A stretch of 11,459 nucleotides of DNA. It comes from CAZFHL01 sp964519145. GTDB taxonomy: Bacteria; Patescibacteriota; Minisyncoccia; Phycocordibacterales; WO2-35-19. Below the pieces are notes generated by a model. It saw only the letters and a list, made by a program, of their open reading frames with translations, did not search any database and was not told where the DNA came from. Numbering within the stretch: position 1 is the first letter of the stretch; each line of letters opens with the position of its first letter. The position numbers and the translations under genes are program-made. Of this stretch, positions 5,947 through 11,459 are shown one piece after another. The stretch covers positions 1 to 11,459 of the forward strand of contig CAZFHL010000019.1 of NCBI GenBank assembly GCA_964519145.1, written 5' to 3'.

Positions 5947-7323
5947 TTAAAATTCACGAAATTCAGATTCGGCTCCTGTATAAATAGCTTTGTCTAGATT
6001 TTGAAAAGTAGCTTTTTCATGATTGAAAAATAATTCTACTTTGCCAGTTGCTCCATTTCTATGTTTTTCGATAAGTATTTCTGCAATATTTGTTCTTTCT
6101 GATTCATCTTTCCCTTTATCTTCTCTATGTATAAACATTACAACATCAGCGTCTTGTTCAATGGAACCAGAATCTCTCAAGTCTGAGAGTCTTGGTCTCC
6201 CTCCTCTTTTTTCTACTTCTCTTGATAACTGGGATAAAGCTAATACAGGCACATCTAGTTCACGAGCTAAATTTTTTAAAGATCTAGATATTTCTGTTAC
6301 TTGTTGAACCAAAGAGTCGATACCTTTAGTTTGGGTAGGAACCATAAGTTGTAAGTAATCTACTACTATCAAACCTAAACCCTTTTCATTTTTAAGTCTC
6401 CTAGCTACTGAACGCATTTTCAATATATTATTTCCGGGTTGATCATCTATAAATATTGGAGCTTTAGCAAGTAGGTCTAAAGAGCCTCTGATTGCTTCAA
6501 AATCATTTTCTGTAATAGATCTACCTGTTCTTAATTTCCAAGCATTTACATTTGATTGTGAGGCAAGCATCCTGTCTACTAATTGCTGAGAAGACATTTC
6601 AAGAGAAAATATACCAACAGGGATATTGTTGTAAACGGCTGCTTGCCTTGCTATATCTAACGCAAGAGATGTTTTACCAACAGAAGGTCTGGCGGCTAAA
6701 ATAATAAGATCTGATTTTTGAAGGCCAGACAATTTTTCGTCTATTCCTGTAAATCCAGTCGGTACACCTCTTAATCCATCTGTTGAATTATGTAATCTAT
6801 CCAATCTATCCCAAGCTTCTGTCAATTCCTCCTTTAATTCTACAAATTTATGTATGCTTGATATATTTGTGACATCATAAATCTTTTTTTGAGCTTGATC
6901 CAGTATATGATCTATTTCTTGCTCTTCTTCATAACCAATAGAAGAAATGAAATCTCCTGCATTTATCAAATTTCTTGTTATATGTTTTTTTTGGATTATA
7001 CTTGCATAAAAGTTTGCATTTGATGCAGATGGCACAGAGTTTACAAGTTCCGCCAAATATTCATTGCCACCAATTTCTTCTAATAAATTCTTTTCTTTTA
7101 ATCTGGCTGATACGGTGAGTAAATCAGTAGGGTGTCTTTTTGTAAAAAGATCCATCATTGTCTCAAATATTATTTTATGTTTTTCAAGATAAAATGAATT
7201 TGCATTTATGGTATCTGCAATTTCAAACAAAACTTCTCCTTTTAACATCACGGAACCAAGTAAAGCTTTTTCTGCTTCTATGTTGTGTGGAGGTATACGG
7301 ATTGGGTTTGATTTTTTATTCAT
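5947..7323 (-). CDS. dnaB: Replicative DNA helicase DnaB
   Basis: Hexameric 5'-3' helicase that unwinds DNA at the replication fork. I chose the ATG at 7323 (458 aa) over an upstream TTG at 7359, because the family start MNxxxxxRIPPHNIEAEKALLGS follows it directly and the TTG falls in the -35 box. The N-terminal DnaB domain covers about 9-110, a linker follows, and the RecA-like ATPase domain starts near 178. Walker A is ARPSVGKTS (211-219), Walker B LIVVDYLQLM (318-327), motif H3 ALSQLSR (362-368), and the DLRDSGSIEQDADVV segment lies at 381-395. No intein is present. It heads the operon dnaB-recR-VKOR and is divergent from htpX. Confidence 0.97.
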   Translation of the reverse strand: MNKKSNPIRIPPHNIEAEKALLGSVMLKGEVLFEIADTINANSFYLEKHKIIFETMMDLFTKRHPTDLLTVSARLKEKNLLEEIGGNEYLAELVNSVPSASNANFYASIIQKKHITRNLINAGDFISSIGYEEEQEIDHILDQAQKKIYDVTNISSIHKFVELKEELTEAWDRLDRLHNSTDGLRGVPTGFTGIDEKLSGLQKSDLIILAARPSVGKTSLALDIARQAAVYNNIPVGIFSLEMSSQQLVDRMLASQSNVNAWKLRTGRSITENDFEAIRGSLDLLAKAPIFIDDQPGNNILKMRSVARRLKNEKGLGLIVVDYLQLMVPTQTKGIDSLVQQVTEISRSLKNLARELDVPVLALSQLSREVEKRGGRPRLSDLRDSGSIEQDADVVMFIHREDKGKDESERTNIAEILIEKHRNGATGKVELFFNHEKATFQNLDKAIYTGAESEFREF

Positions 7324-7331
7324 TATTTTAA

Positions 7332-7359
7332 ATGATATCTTAAGAGCGAAGTCTTTCAA
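7332..7359 (-). promoter_or_regulatory. Putative promoter of dnaB-recR-VKOR operon
   Basis: On the minus strand: TTGAAA (7359-7354), 16-nt spacer, TATCAT (7337-7332), then 8 nt to the ATG. No SD is present. This placement also argues against the upstream TTG as the dnaB start. Confidence 0.5.
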
Positions 7360-7377
7360 ACAAACTTTTGGGATAAC

Positions 7378-7406
7378 TTGTTGATTGCTTCAAGTTTTGC
7401 TAAAAT
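7378..7406 (+). promoter_or_regulatory. Putative promoter of htpX
   Basis: TTGTTG (7378-7383), 17-nt spacer, TAAAAT (7401-7406) preceded by TGC (extended -10), then 10 nt to the ATG at 7417. There is no SD site. Confidence 0.5.
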
Positions 7407-7416
7407 AGCTTTAAAT

Positions 7417-8153
7417 ATGAATAAAAGTATTTATACACATCAAAATTCAAATATTTTTAAAACTTATTTTTTGATGTTTTTATTCCTGAGCTTCGTATCT
7501 CTTATTGGTTATTTTTTGTCTGTACATTTAAAATCAATAGAGGTTTTTTATTTGGCTATAATACTTAGTTTGGTTATAAATTTTAGTAGTTTTTGGTTTT
7601 CAGACAAAATAGCTCTTTCTCTAAGTAAAGCCAGAGAAGCAAAGAAAGAAGAATTTTTTGATTTATATACTATTACAGAAAATCTTGCCATCACAGCAGG
7701 TTTGCCTAAACCAAAAATATTTGTGATTGAAGATGATGCTCCAAATGCTTTTGCTACGGGGAGAGATAAAAATCACTCTGTAATTGCCGTCACTACAGGT
7801 CTTTTGAATAGGTTGAGTAAATCAGAGTTGGAAGGGGTAGTTGCCCATGAATTGTCTCATATTGGGAATAGAGACATTTTGCTCATGAGTGCTGTCGTTG
7901 TTTTAGTTGGTTTACTTTCTATAGTTTCAGATATGATTTTGAGAAATGCTTTTTGGGGAAGCGGAGATAGAGAAGATAATAAAAATGCTGGATTATTTGC
8001 TATTATTGGTTTAGTACTTATAATAATTTCTCCAATAATCGCTACAATCATACAGTTTGCAATATCAAGAAAAAGAGAATTTTTGGCAGACGCTTCAGCT
8101 GTGATGCTCACTAGATATCCTGAAGGTCTAGCAAATGCTTTGATGAAAATATC
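7417..8153 (+). CDS. htpX: Membrane zinc metalloprotease HtpX (M48), 3' end missing
   Basis: HtpX degrades damaged membrane proteins with a cytoplasm-facing active site. The ATG at 7417 is preferred over the upstream TTG at 7378, which lies in the -35 box. Hydrophobic spans fall at about 14-36, 41-60, 154-172 and 191-214. The zinc site HELSH is at 144-148, with the third ligand in REFLADASAV (E221). The first 245 residues are seen and the family is usually about 285-300 aa, so some 40-55 residues and the stop are lost in the N run. That is more than the 100 N can hold, so the gap length is probably nominal. The neighbour lemA, often found with htpX, is not seen. Confidence 0.93.
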
Positions 8154-8253
8154 NNNNNNNNNNNNNNNNNNNNNNNNNNNNNNNNNNNNNNNNNNNNNNN
8201 NNNNNNNNNNNNNNNNNNNNNNNNNNNNNNNNNNNNNNNNNNNNNNNNNNNNN
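8154..8253. other. Assembly gap of 100 N
   Basis: Exactly 100 undetermined bases join two contigs. It cuts htpX on the left and an unknown minus-strand gene on the right, tail to tail. The round number suggests a placeholder rather than a measured length. Confidence 0.99.
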
Positions 8254-8974
8254 TTTCTTCTAGCCACTCTGTTTCGGCTGTAAAGATTGTGACGAAGACT
8301 CTGTCTAGTGATTTTGGCCATATAATATAACCTCTGCCAGAAAAATCCTGATTTTCAAAGAGACATTCCACTTCATTATGAGCTTCTGGACATATTTCTT
8401 GTATTTTCTTTATCATTTCCTTTTGTTTAGCAGAAATAAGGGTTTCTATATGACTATATCTTCTTGTAGTCAACCATTTCGTGTCCTCATTAAATTCCTC
8501 TAAAGTATATATTTTCCAATAGAGGATACAAAAAATATCTATAGCTATATAAAATGAAGAAATTACTGGAGTTATAGAAAAGGATATTAGAGAAATACCC
8601 ATCCTGAGAAATGCTAATATATCAAAATACTTACTCTTGGGATATATATGTGGATCCTCTTGTTTTATATATTTATATTTATCAACAAAAATTGAATTAA
8701 AAATAGCAAGAAAAACAGCTATTGTGATAAAACAAAATTTGTGATCATTCAAGATGTAAATAAAATATCCTAACAATAAGTAGATAATGTAAAAACCAAT
8801 TTTTCCAAATAGGTCAATCAATATCCTGTTTCGCAATTTGTTGAAAGAAGCTTTTTCGTATTTCTTGACAGATTCATCTGTATAAAAAGGAATATTCAGA
8901 CTACCTAAAGCTATTTCAAGTGGCGACGACGGATTTTCTATTGTTTCTATGTGGAGCAATTCATTTGGATTCAT
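8254..8974 (-). CDS. Unknown multi-span membrane protein, 3' end missing
   Basis: I do not recognise this protein; 240 residues are visible before the gap. The ATG at 8974 is chosen because a full SD (GGAGGT, 8984-8979) sits 4 nt ahead; a TTG at 8986 lies within the SD region. Residues 1-50 are soluble. Hydrophobic segments fall at about 52-75, 79-96 and 117-155 (the last probably two spans). A soluble tail from about 156 includes a helical stretch (170-195) and then SGRGYIIWPKSLDRVFV. The layout resembles that of the protein at 9104-9928: soluble N-terminus, two span pairs, soluble C-terminus. It has its own promoter and the upstream gene ends in a terminator, so it is a separate unit. Confidence 0.7.
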
Positions 8975-8978
8975 ATTT

Positions 8979-8984
8979 ACCTCC
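8979..8984 (-). promoter_or_regulatory. Strong SD site that sets the start at 8974
   Basis: GGAGGT on the minus strand, 4 nt before ATG. It shows canonical ribosome binding, unlike every gene left of the gap. Confidence 0.8.
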
Positions 8985-8999
8985 AAACTCTCTATCTAT

Positions 9000-9027
9000 A
9001 TAATACATTATATTTAGACTTTGTAAA
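9000..9027 (-). promoter_or_regulatory. Putative promoter of the 8974 gene
   Basis: On the minus strand: TTTACA (9027-9022), 16-nt spacer, TATTAT (9005-9000). The -10 ends 25 nt before the ATG, leaving a leader long enough for the SD. Confidence 0.5.
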
Positions 9028-9052
9028 TAGTCGGTGGTAAATCATTTTTCAT

Positions 9053-9085
9053 AAAAAAGACCTTTCTTTTGAAAAGGTCTTTTTT
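9053..9085. terminator. Bidirectional intrinsic terminator
   Basis: AAAAAAGACCTTT (9053-9065) is the exact reverse complement of 9073-9085: a 13-bp stem with a 7-nt loop. T runs on both strands let it work either way. It lies just after the stop of the minus-strand gene at 9104-9928. Confidence 0.9.
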
Positions 9086-9103
9086 GAAACTTAATGTCCG
9101 AAT

Positions 9104-9928
9104 TTATTGGATCATTTTAAAACAGTACTCCTCTTCTCTATTTTTTGCATAGAGAAAAATTGGACTAATTCTTGTACCCATATATCCTACAGAATATTTT
9201 ATACAAAGATCTTTTGCATAAAATTCAATTGGCGAAACATCATGTATGCTATCATATTTATTTTTGATTGATTGAATGAGGTTCATGGTACTCAAATATA
9301 TCTCGTTTGAGACTTTAAATTCGATGCTATCTGCCGTGTTGATGGAGACTTCTCGTGGCTCTCCTATCAATCCTATATAGAAAAGCACAGAGAAAGTTAA
9401 GATGACGAGTGTTGCACAAATTGCAGAAGACCAATTATGATCGAAATTATTTCTAGAATATGAATCAAATTCTTTCCATGTAAAGCATATGTAAATCAGG
9501 AAGAACTTGATTGTGTTTAGGAAGATGCATAATCCATATGATAATATGAGATCTATCAATTTTTCTGTTTCGCTTTTAGCAACTGAATATACAGAATAAA
9601 TACCTTTGCCTGAAAGTTCATCCCATAATATGCCGTTTGTATTTTTTTGGACTATAGCCCCAATAAAGATAGCATATAGACCGACATCCAGTGGTTGATA
9701 CCCCAATATCTTTAGATTATAGCAAGCGCTATAACAGATAAAGAAATATATTCCGGTTAAAAAGATTGAGATGATCAAATTGATCAAGAAATTGATGTTT
9801 CTTGATCTCCCAATTTGCTTAAGGAGATTTGCAATATCTCCTTCTTCAAAAACTTCTAGAGAAAATTCTCCTAAATTTTTTCCTAAAACTCCAGGATTTT
9901 CGATCAATTTTGGTTGAGGACACTTCAT
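9104..9928 (-). CDS. Unknown membrane protein, 274 aa
   Basis: I do not recognise this protein. The ATG at 9928 has an SD (AAGGAG, 9944-9939) with a 10-nt, A-rich spacer. Residues 1-45 are soluble and end in a basic patch (KQIGRSRN). Hydrophobic spans fall at about 46-68, 78-93, 124-149 and 166-188. A loop of about 30 residues (95-122) separates the two pairs. The C-terminal 85 residues are soluble and mixed alpha/beta in character, ending SPIFLYAKNREEEYCF. Same layout as the gene at 8254-8974, so the two may be distant paralogues, but I see no convincing residue-level alignment. Monocistronic: own promoter and terminator. Confidence 0.75.
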   Translation of the reverse strand: MKCPQPKLIENPGVLGKNLGEFSLEVFEEGDIANLLKQIGRSRNINFLINLIISIFLTGIYFFICYSACYNLKILGYQPLDVGLYAIFIGAIVQKNTNGILWDELSGKGIYSVYSVAKSETEKLIDLILSYGLCIFLNTIKFFLIYICFTWKEFDSYSRNNFDHNWSSAICATLVILTFSVLFYIGLIGEPREVSINTADSIEFKVSNEIYLSTMNLIQSIKNKYDSIHDVSPIEFYAKDLCIKYSVGYMGTRISPIFLYAKNREEEYCFKMIQ

Positions 9929-9966
9929 TTTTTTTTTGCTCCTTATTAAAGATCTTCCTAGATTAT

Positions 9967-9994
9967 ATTATACATAACTTAGTGTATTTGTCAA
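9967..9994 (-). promoter_or_regulatory. Near-consensus sigma70 promoter of the 9928 gene
   Basis: On the minus strand: TTGACA (9994-9989), 16-nt spacer, TATAAT (9972-9967), both hexamers perfect. An imperfect inverted repeat (9979-9987 with 9994-10000) overlaps the -35 and might be an operator. Confidence 0.7.
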
Positions 9995-10017
9995 TACTAA
10001 AATCCTAAATTTATTTG

Positions 10018-10035
10018 TATAATATTTTCGGAGGT
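10018..10035 (+). promoter_or_regulatory. -10 box and SD of the 108-aa gene
   Basis: TATAAT (10018-10023) is perfect, but no good -35 lies at the right distance. A full SD GGAGGT (10030-10035) stands 4 nt before the ATG at 10040. The -10 to ATG distance is 16 nt, so the leader is short but includes the SD. Confidence 0.55.
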
Positions 10036-10039
10036 AATA

Positions 10040-10366
10040 ATGTTAAATATAGAAGATTTTTATACAGAAAAGATTATTTCTGCAGGCTCGGATATTCAAA
10101 TTATTTGTCATTCACCAAATAAGAACGAAGAAAGAAGTAGATTGATGATATACAGAATAATTAATGGGAGATTCGAACTTATCTTAGATAATTTTTTTAA
10201 TCTGTCTGTGGATAGTTTGATAGACCATTTTATTGAATACTTGATTGCCAAAATTAATAATATGGATAGATTGCTTGTGGATAATATATATTTAGGATTA
10301 TATAACAATAGAGTTGCAAATGTTTATAAAATGAACAGAAATCCTAATCGCATGTTTGGTGTTTAG
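10040..10366 (+). CDS. Unknown small protein, 108 aa
   Basis: I do not recognise this protein. It is soluble with no signal peptide or membrane span. The pattern suggests alternating strands at residues 1-48 (IQIICHS, RLMIYRII, FELILDNF), a helix at about 55-75 (VDSLIDHFIEYLIAKI), and a polar tail. Strong SD, own -10 box and a dedicated terminator right after the stop support a real gene. It is divergent from the membrane protein at 9104-9928 with 111 bp between starts, so the two may share regulation. Confidence 0.7.
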   Translation: MLNIEDFYTEKIISAGSDIQIICHSPNKNEERSRLMIYRIINGRFELILDNFFNLSVDSLIDHFIEYLIAKINNMDRLLVDNIYLGLYNNRVANVYKMNRNPNRMFGV

Positions 10367-10382
10367 TAATTATTAAAATAAA

Positions 10383-10412
10383 AAAGCTTTATCAAAAATT
10401 TGATAAAGCTTT
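10383..10412. terminator. Intrinsic terminator of the 108-aa gene
   Basis: AAAGCTTTATCAAA (10383-10396) is the exact reverse complement of 10399-10412. The formal loop is 2 nt, so the inner pairs must open. It lies 17 nt after the stop codon, with an A/T-rich 3' flank. Confidence 0.8.
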
Positions 10413-10440
10413 AAATTTTATATTTACACATATTATTTAA

Positions 10441-10530
10441 TTTTATGAAAAATTAGGTCGGGATTGGGGAGGGGATTGGACACCAGAAACTGGCAGAGAA
10501 GACTACCAACATTTTGAGAAAAGTTTATAA
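10441..10530 (+). pseudogene. Remnant of an M15-type peptidase C-terminus
   Basis: An in-frame stretch of 29 codons ends in TAA and has no start codon or SD. It contains LGRDWGGDW (residues 5-13) and then DYQHF (21-25). The order LG-x-x-WGGDW, about ten residues, D-x-x-HF is the usual C-terminal end of M15 L-Ala-D-Glu peptidases and phage endolysins, where the last His binds zinc. The other zinc ligands and the rest of the domain are absent; a stop codon (10438-10440) and a terminator precede it. I infer decay or deletion of a peptidoglycan hydrolase, possibly of phage origin. The match is from memory of the motif, not a search. Confidence 0.5.
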
Positions 10531-10674
10531 AATTAATCTATTAAAATTTGTTTCTGATACTCATTATTTTGTATATCATATTCTCTATTGATCAACAAAA
10601 TCAACCTATTTTTTTAAGTATGCATGTAATCAATTAGAAGAAAAGTCTCAAATGTGGTGGACAGATACAAGCGC
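10531..10674. other. Non-coding stretch, no clear feature
   Basis: With 10413-10440, this makes up most of a 368-bp interval between genes. A 28-codon open frame (10591-10677) containing SQMWWTDTSA has no start or SD and I do not recognise it. It could be another gene remnant. Nothing else stands out before the promoter at 10675. Confidence 0.3.
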
Positions 10675-10703
10675 TTGATATAAATAATTAACAATGTTAT
10701 ATT
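10675..10703 (+). promoter_or_regulatory. Promoter of the 209-aa membrane protein gene
   Basis: TTGATA (10675-10680), 17-nt spacer, TATATT (10698-10703) with TGT directly before it (extended -10). A leader of about 25 nt follows, with the SD AAAGGAG (10724-10730) 4 nt before the ATG. Confidence 0.65.
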
Positions 10704-10734
10704 TTATATGGAAAGGTAATTATAAAGGAGACTT

Positions 10735-11364
10735 ATGACCACTGAAGTAACTCGCAACGAAACTACACAAGCAGAATCACCTCAAAAAGTAGAAGCAGTT
10801 GGACCATTTACTGCAGAACAGTTTGCTGCAGCAAGACAAACTTATGAAGGACTGCAGGCACTTTTTGCTCCAAAAGTAACTGTAAATAATGTTGGTAGCC
10901 ATTCTCCAAATTATGAAGCTGTTGGTAATCACAAAACAATGGGTGATGCTACAGACAAGGCCCTAGACATGTTACATGAAGGATCTAGTAAGATGCTCGA
11001 TTTGCTCGGTCAAGGAGCTGCTCAGATTGCAGCTACAACCGAAAAGGCAGCGCCGGTTATTTGGAAGATTATGGTTAAGCAACAGATTGCTAATGCGCTT
11101 GCCAATATTATCGGGCCAATTATCATGTTGCTTAGTGCTTGGATTTTTCATCTAATCATCAGTGCATCTTTTGGAGTAGTATCAGATCCTAATGTTAAAC
11201 CATGGGCTGTAGGGCTCGGTTTCGTCGCACCAATCGGCCTTTCAATTATTGCTGTAATTTGGTTCATTAATGCACTTATAGAGTGTCTACAACAACTTAT
11301 AAATCCACAATATTTTGCTGCTCGTGATTTGATTAGTATTATCACTAGACGGCAGAAATACTAA
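10735..11364 (+). CDS. Unknown two-span membrane protein, 209 aa
   Basis: I do not recognise this protein. Residues 1-60 are polar and low in hydrophobic content, starting with a Thr/Glu-rich tail (MTTEVTRNETTQAESP). Residues about 70-112 look like an amphipathic, Ala-rich helix (DKALDMLHEGSSKMLDLLGQGAAQIAA). Two membrane spans follow at about 121-145 and 158-183, joined by a short loop (SFGVVSDPNVKPW). The basic C-terminus ends NPQYFAARDLISIITRRQKY. Codon use is visibly less AT-rich than in the genes left of the gap, with more GCT/GCA Ala and CAA/CAG Gln. Strong promoter, SD and a terminator starting at the stop codon suggest substantial expression as a single-gene unit. Confidence 0.75.
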   Translation: MTTEVTRNETTQAESPQKVEAVGPFTAEQFAAARQTYEGLQALFAPKVTVNNVGSHSPNYEAVGNHKTMGDATDKALDMLHEGSSKMLDLLGQGAAQIAATTEKAAPVIWKIMVKQQIANALANIIGPIIMLLSAWIFHLIISASFGVVSDPNVKPWAVGLGFVAPIGLSIIAVIWFINALIECLQQLINPQYFAARDLISIITRRQKY

Positions 11365-11416
11365 AAATCCGTACTCTAACAAAACAAAATCTGTTAGAGT
11401 ACGGATTTTGTTTTTT
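11364..11416. terminator. Strong intrinsic terminator after the 209-aa gene
   Basis: An 18-bp perfect stem (11364-11381 with 11392-11409) and a 10-nt loop, followed by G and six T. The stem begins at the last base of the stop codon. A-rich 5' flank makes it potentially bidirectional. Confidence 0.92.
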
Positions 11417-11459
11417 ATGGGTAGTTTATTTTAACAAATAATTTCTAGTGAAAATATAT

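Noticed and set aside
7324..7359. TTG start at 7359 for dnaB (470 aa).
   Set aside because: The family N-terminus begins at the ATG 7323, and the TTG is part of a better-fitting -35 box.
7378..7416. TTG start at 7378 for htpX.
   Set aside because: It falls in the proposed -35 box; ATG 7417 directly precedes the expected N-terminus.
8111..8321. Open frames running through the N run, including extended htpX and the minus-strand frame ending at 8111.
   Set aside because: Translation across undetermined bases of unknown length is meaningless; the frames beyond the gap belong to other genes.

Overview
The window looks like an AT-rich bacterial scaffold from a small-genome lineage. Candidate phyla radiation (Patescibacteria, Parcubacteria-like) is my best inference, based on very low GC, compact versions of core proteins (RmuC 344 aa, RecR 206 aa, DnaB about 458 aa), a stand-alone rplU, very short promoter-to-start distances and genes without Shine-Dalgarno (SD) sites. 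No rRNA or tRNA is present to confirm it. A run of 100 N at 8154-8253 splits the window into two parts that look different.

Left part (1-8153): housekeeping genes. In order: zwf (+); an operon of yqeY and a 113-aa unknown gene (-); rmuC (+), divergent from yqeY with a 16-bp palindrome between them; a 668-bp intergenic region; rplU (+); an operon dnaB-recR-VKOR (-); and htpX (+), divergent from dnaB and cut by the gap. The 668-bp region holds a near-consensus sigma70 promoter, about 300 nt of apparently structured RNA ending in a GC-rich hairpin, and a large inverted repeat. Almost every transcription-unit head here has a -10 box ending 6-10 nt before the ATG and no SD site, which points to leaderless or near-leaderless mRNAs. 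Three intergenic hairpins (7-37, 3949-3979, 4621-4652) share a loop sequence, while their stems differ by compensated base pairs. Two of them lie inside much longer inverted repeats on either side of rplU.

Right part (8254-11459): short single-gene units of unknown function. Two multi-spanning membrane proteins (-), one 108-aa protein (+) and one 209-aa two-span membrane protein (+). Each has its own promoter and a strong SD site with a leader of normal length. Three have a perfect-stem terminator, and the fourth runs into the gap. Between the two + genes is a 29-codon remnant that resembles the C-terminal zinc-ligand end of an M15 (L-Ala-D-Glu peptidase/endolysin-type) enzyme. This side reads as accessory or mobile DNA, or as a contig with different expression signals that was scaffolded to the housekeeping contig.

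How the genes work together: dnaB, recR and rmuC cover replication and recombination. rplU and yqeY relate to translation or tRNA amidation. VKOR and htpX serve envelope redox and membrane proteolysis. zwf supplies the oxidative pentose-phosphate entry step. No known defence, CRISPR or secretion system is visible. The best candidates for undescribed biology are the structured RNA at 3521-3817, the covarying hairpin family, and the change in expression signals at the gap.
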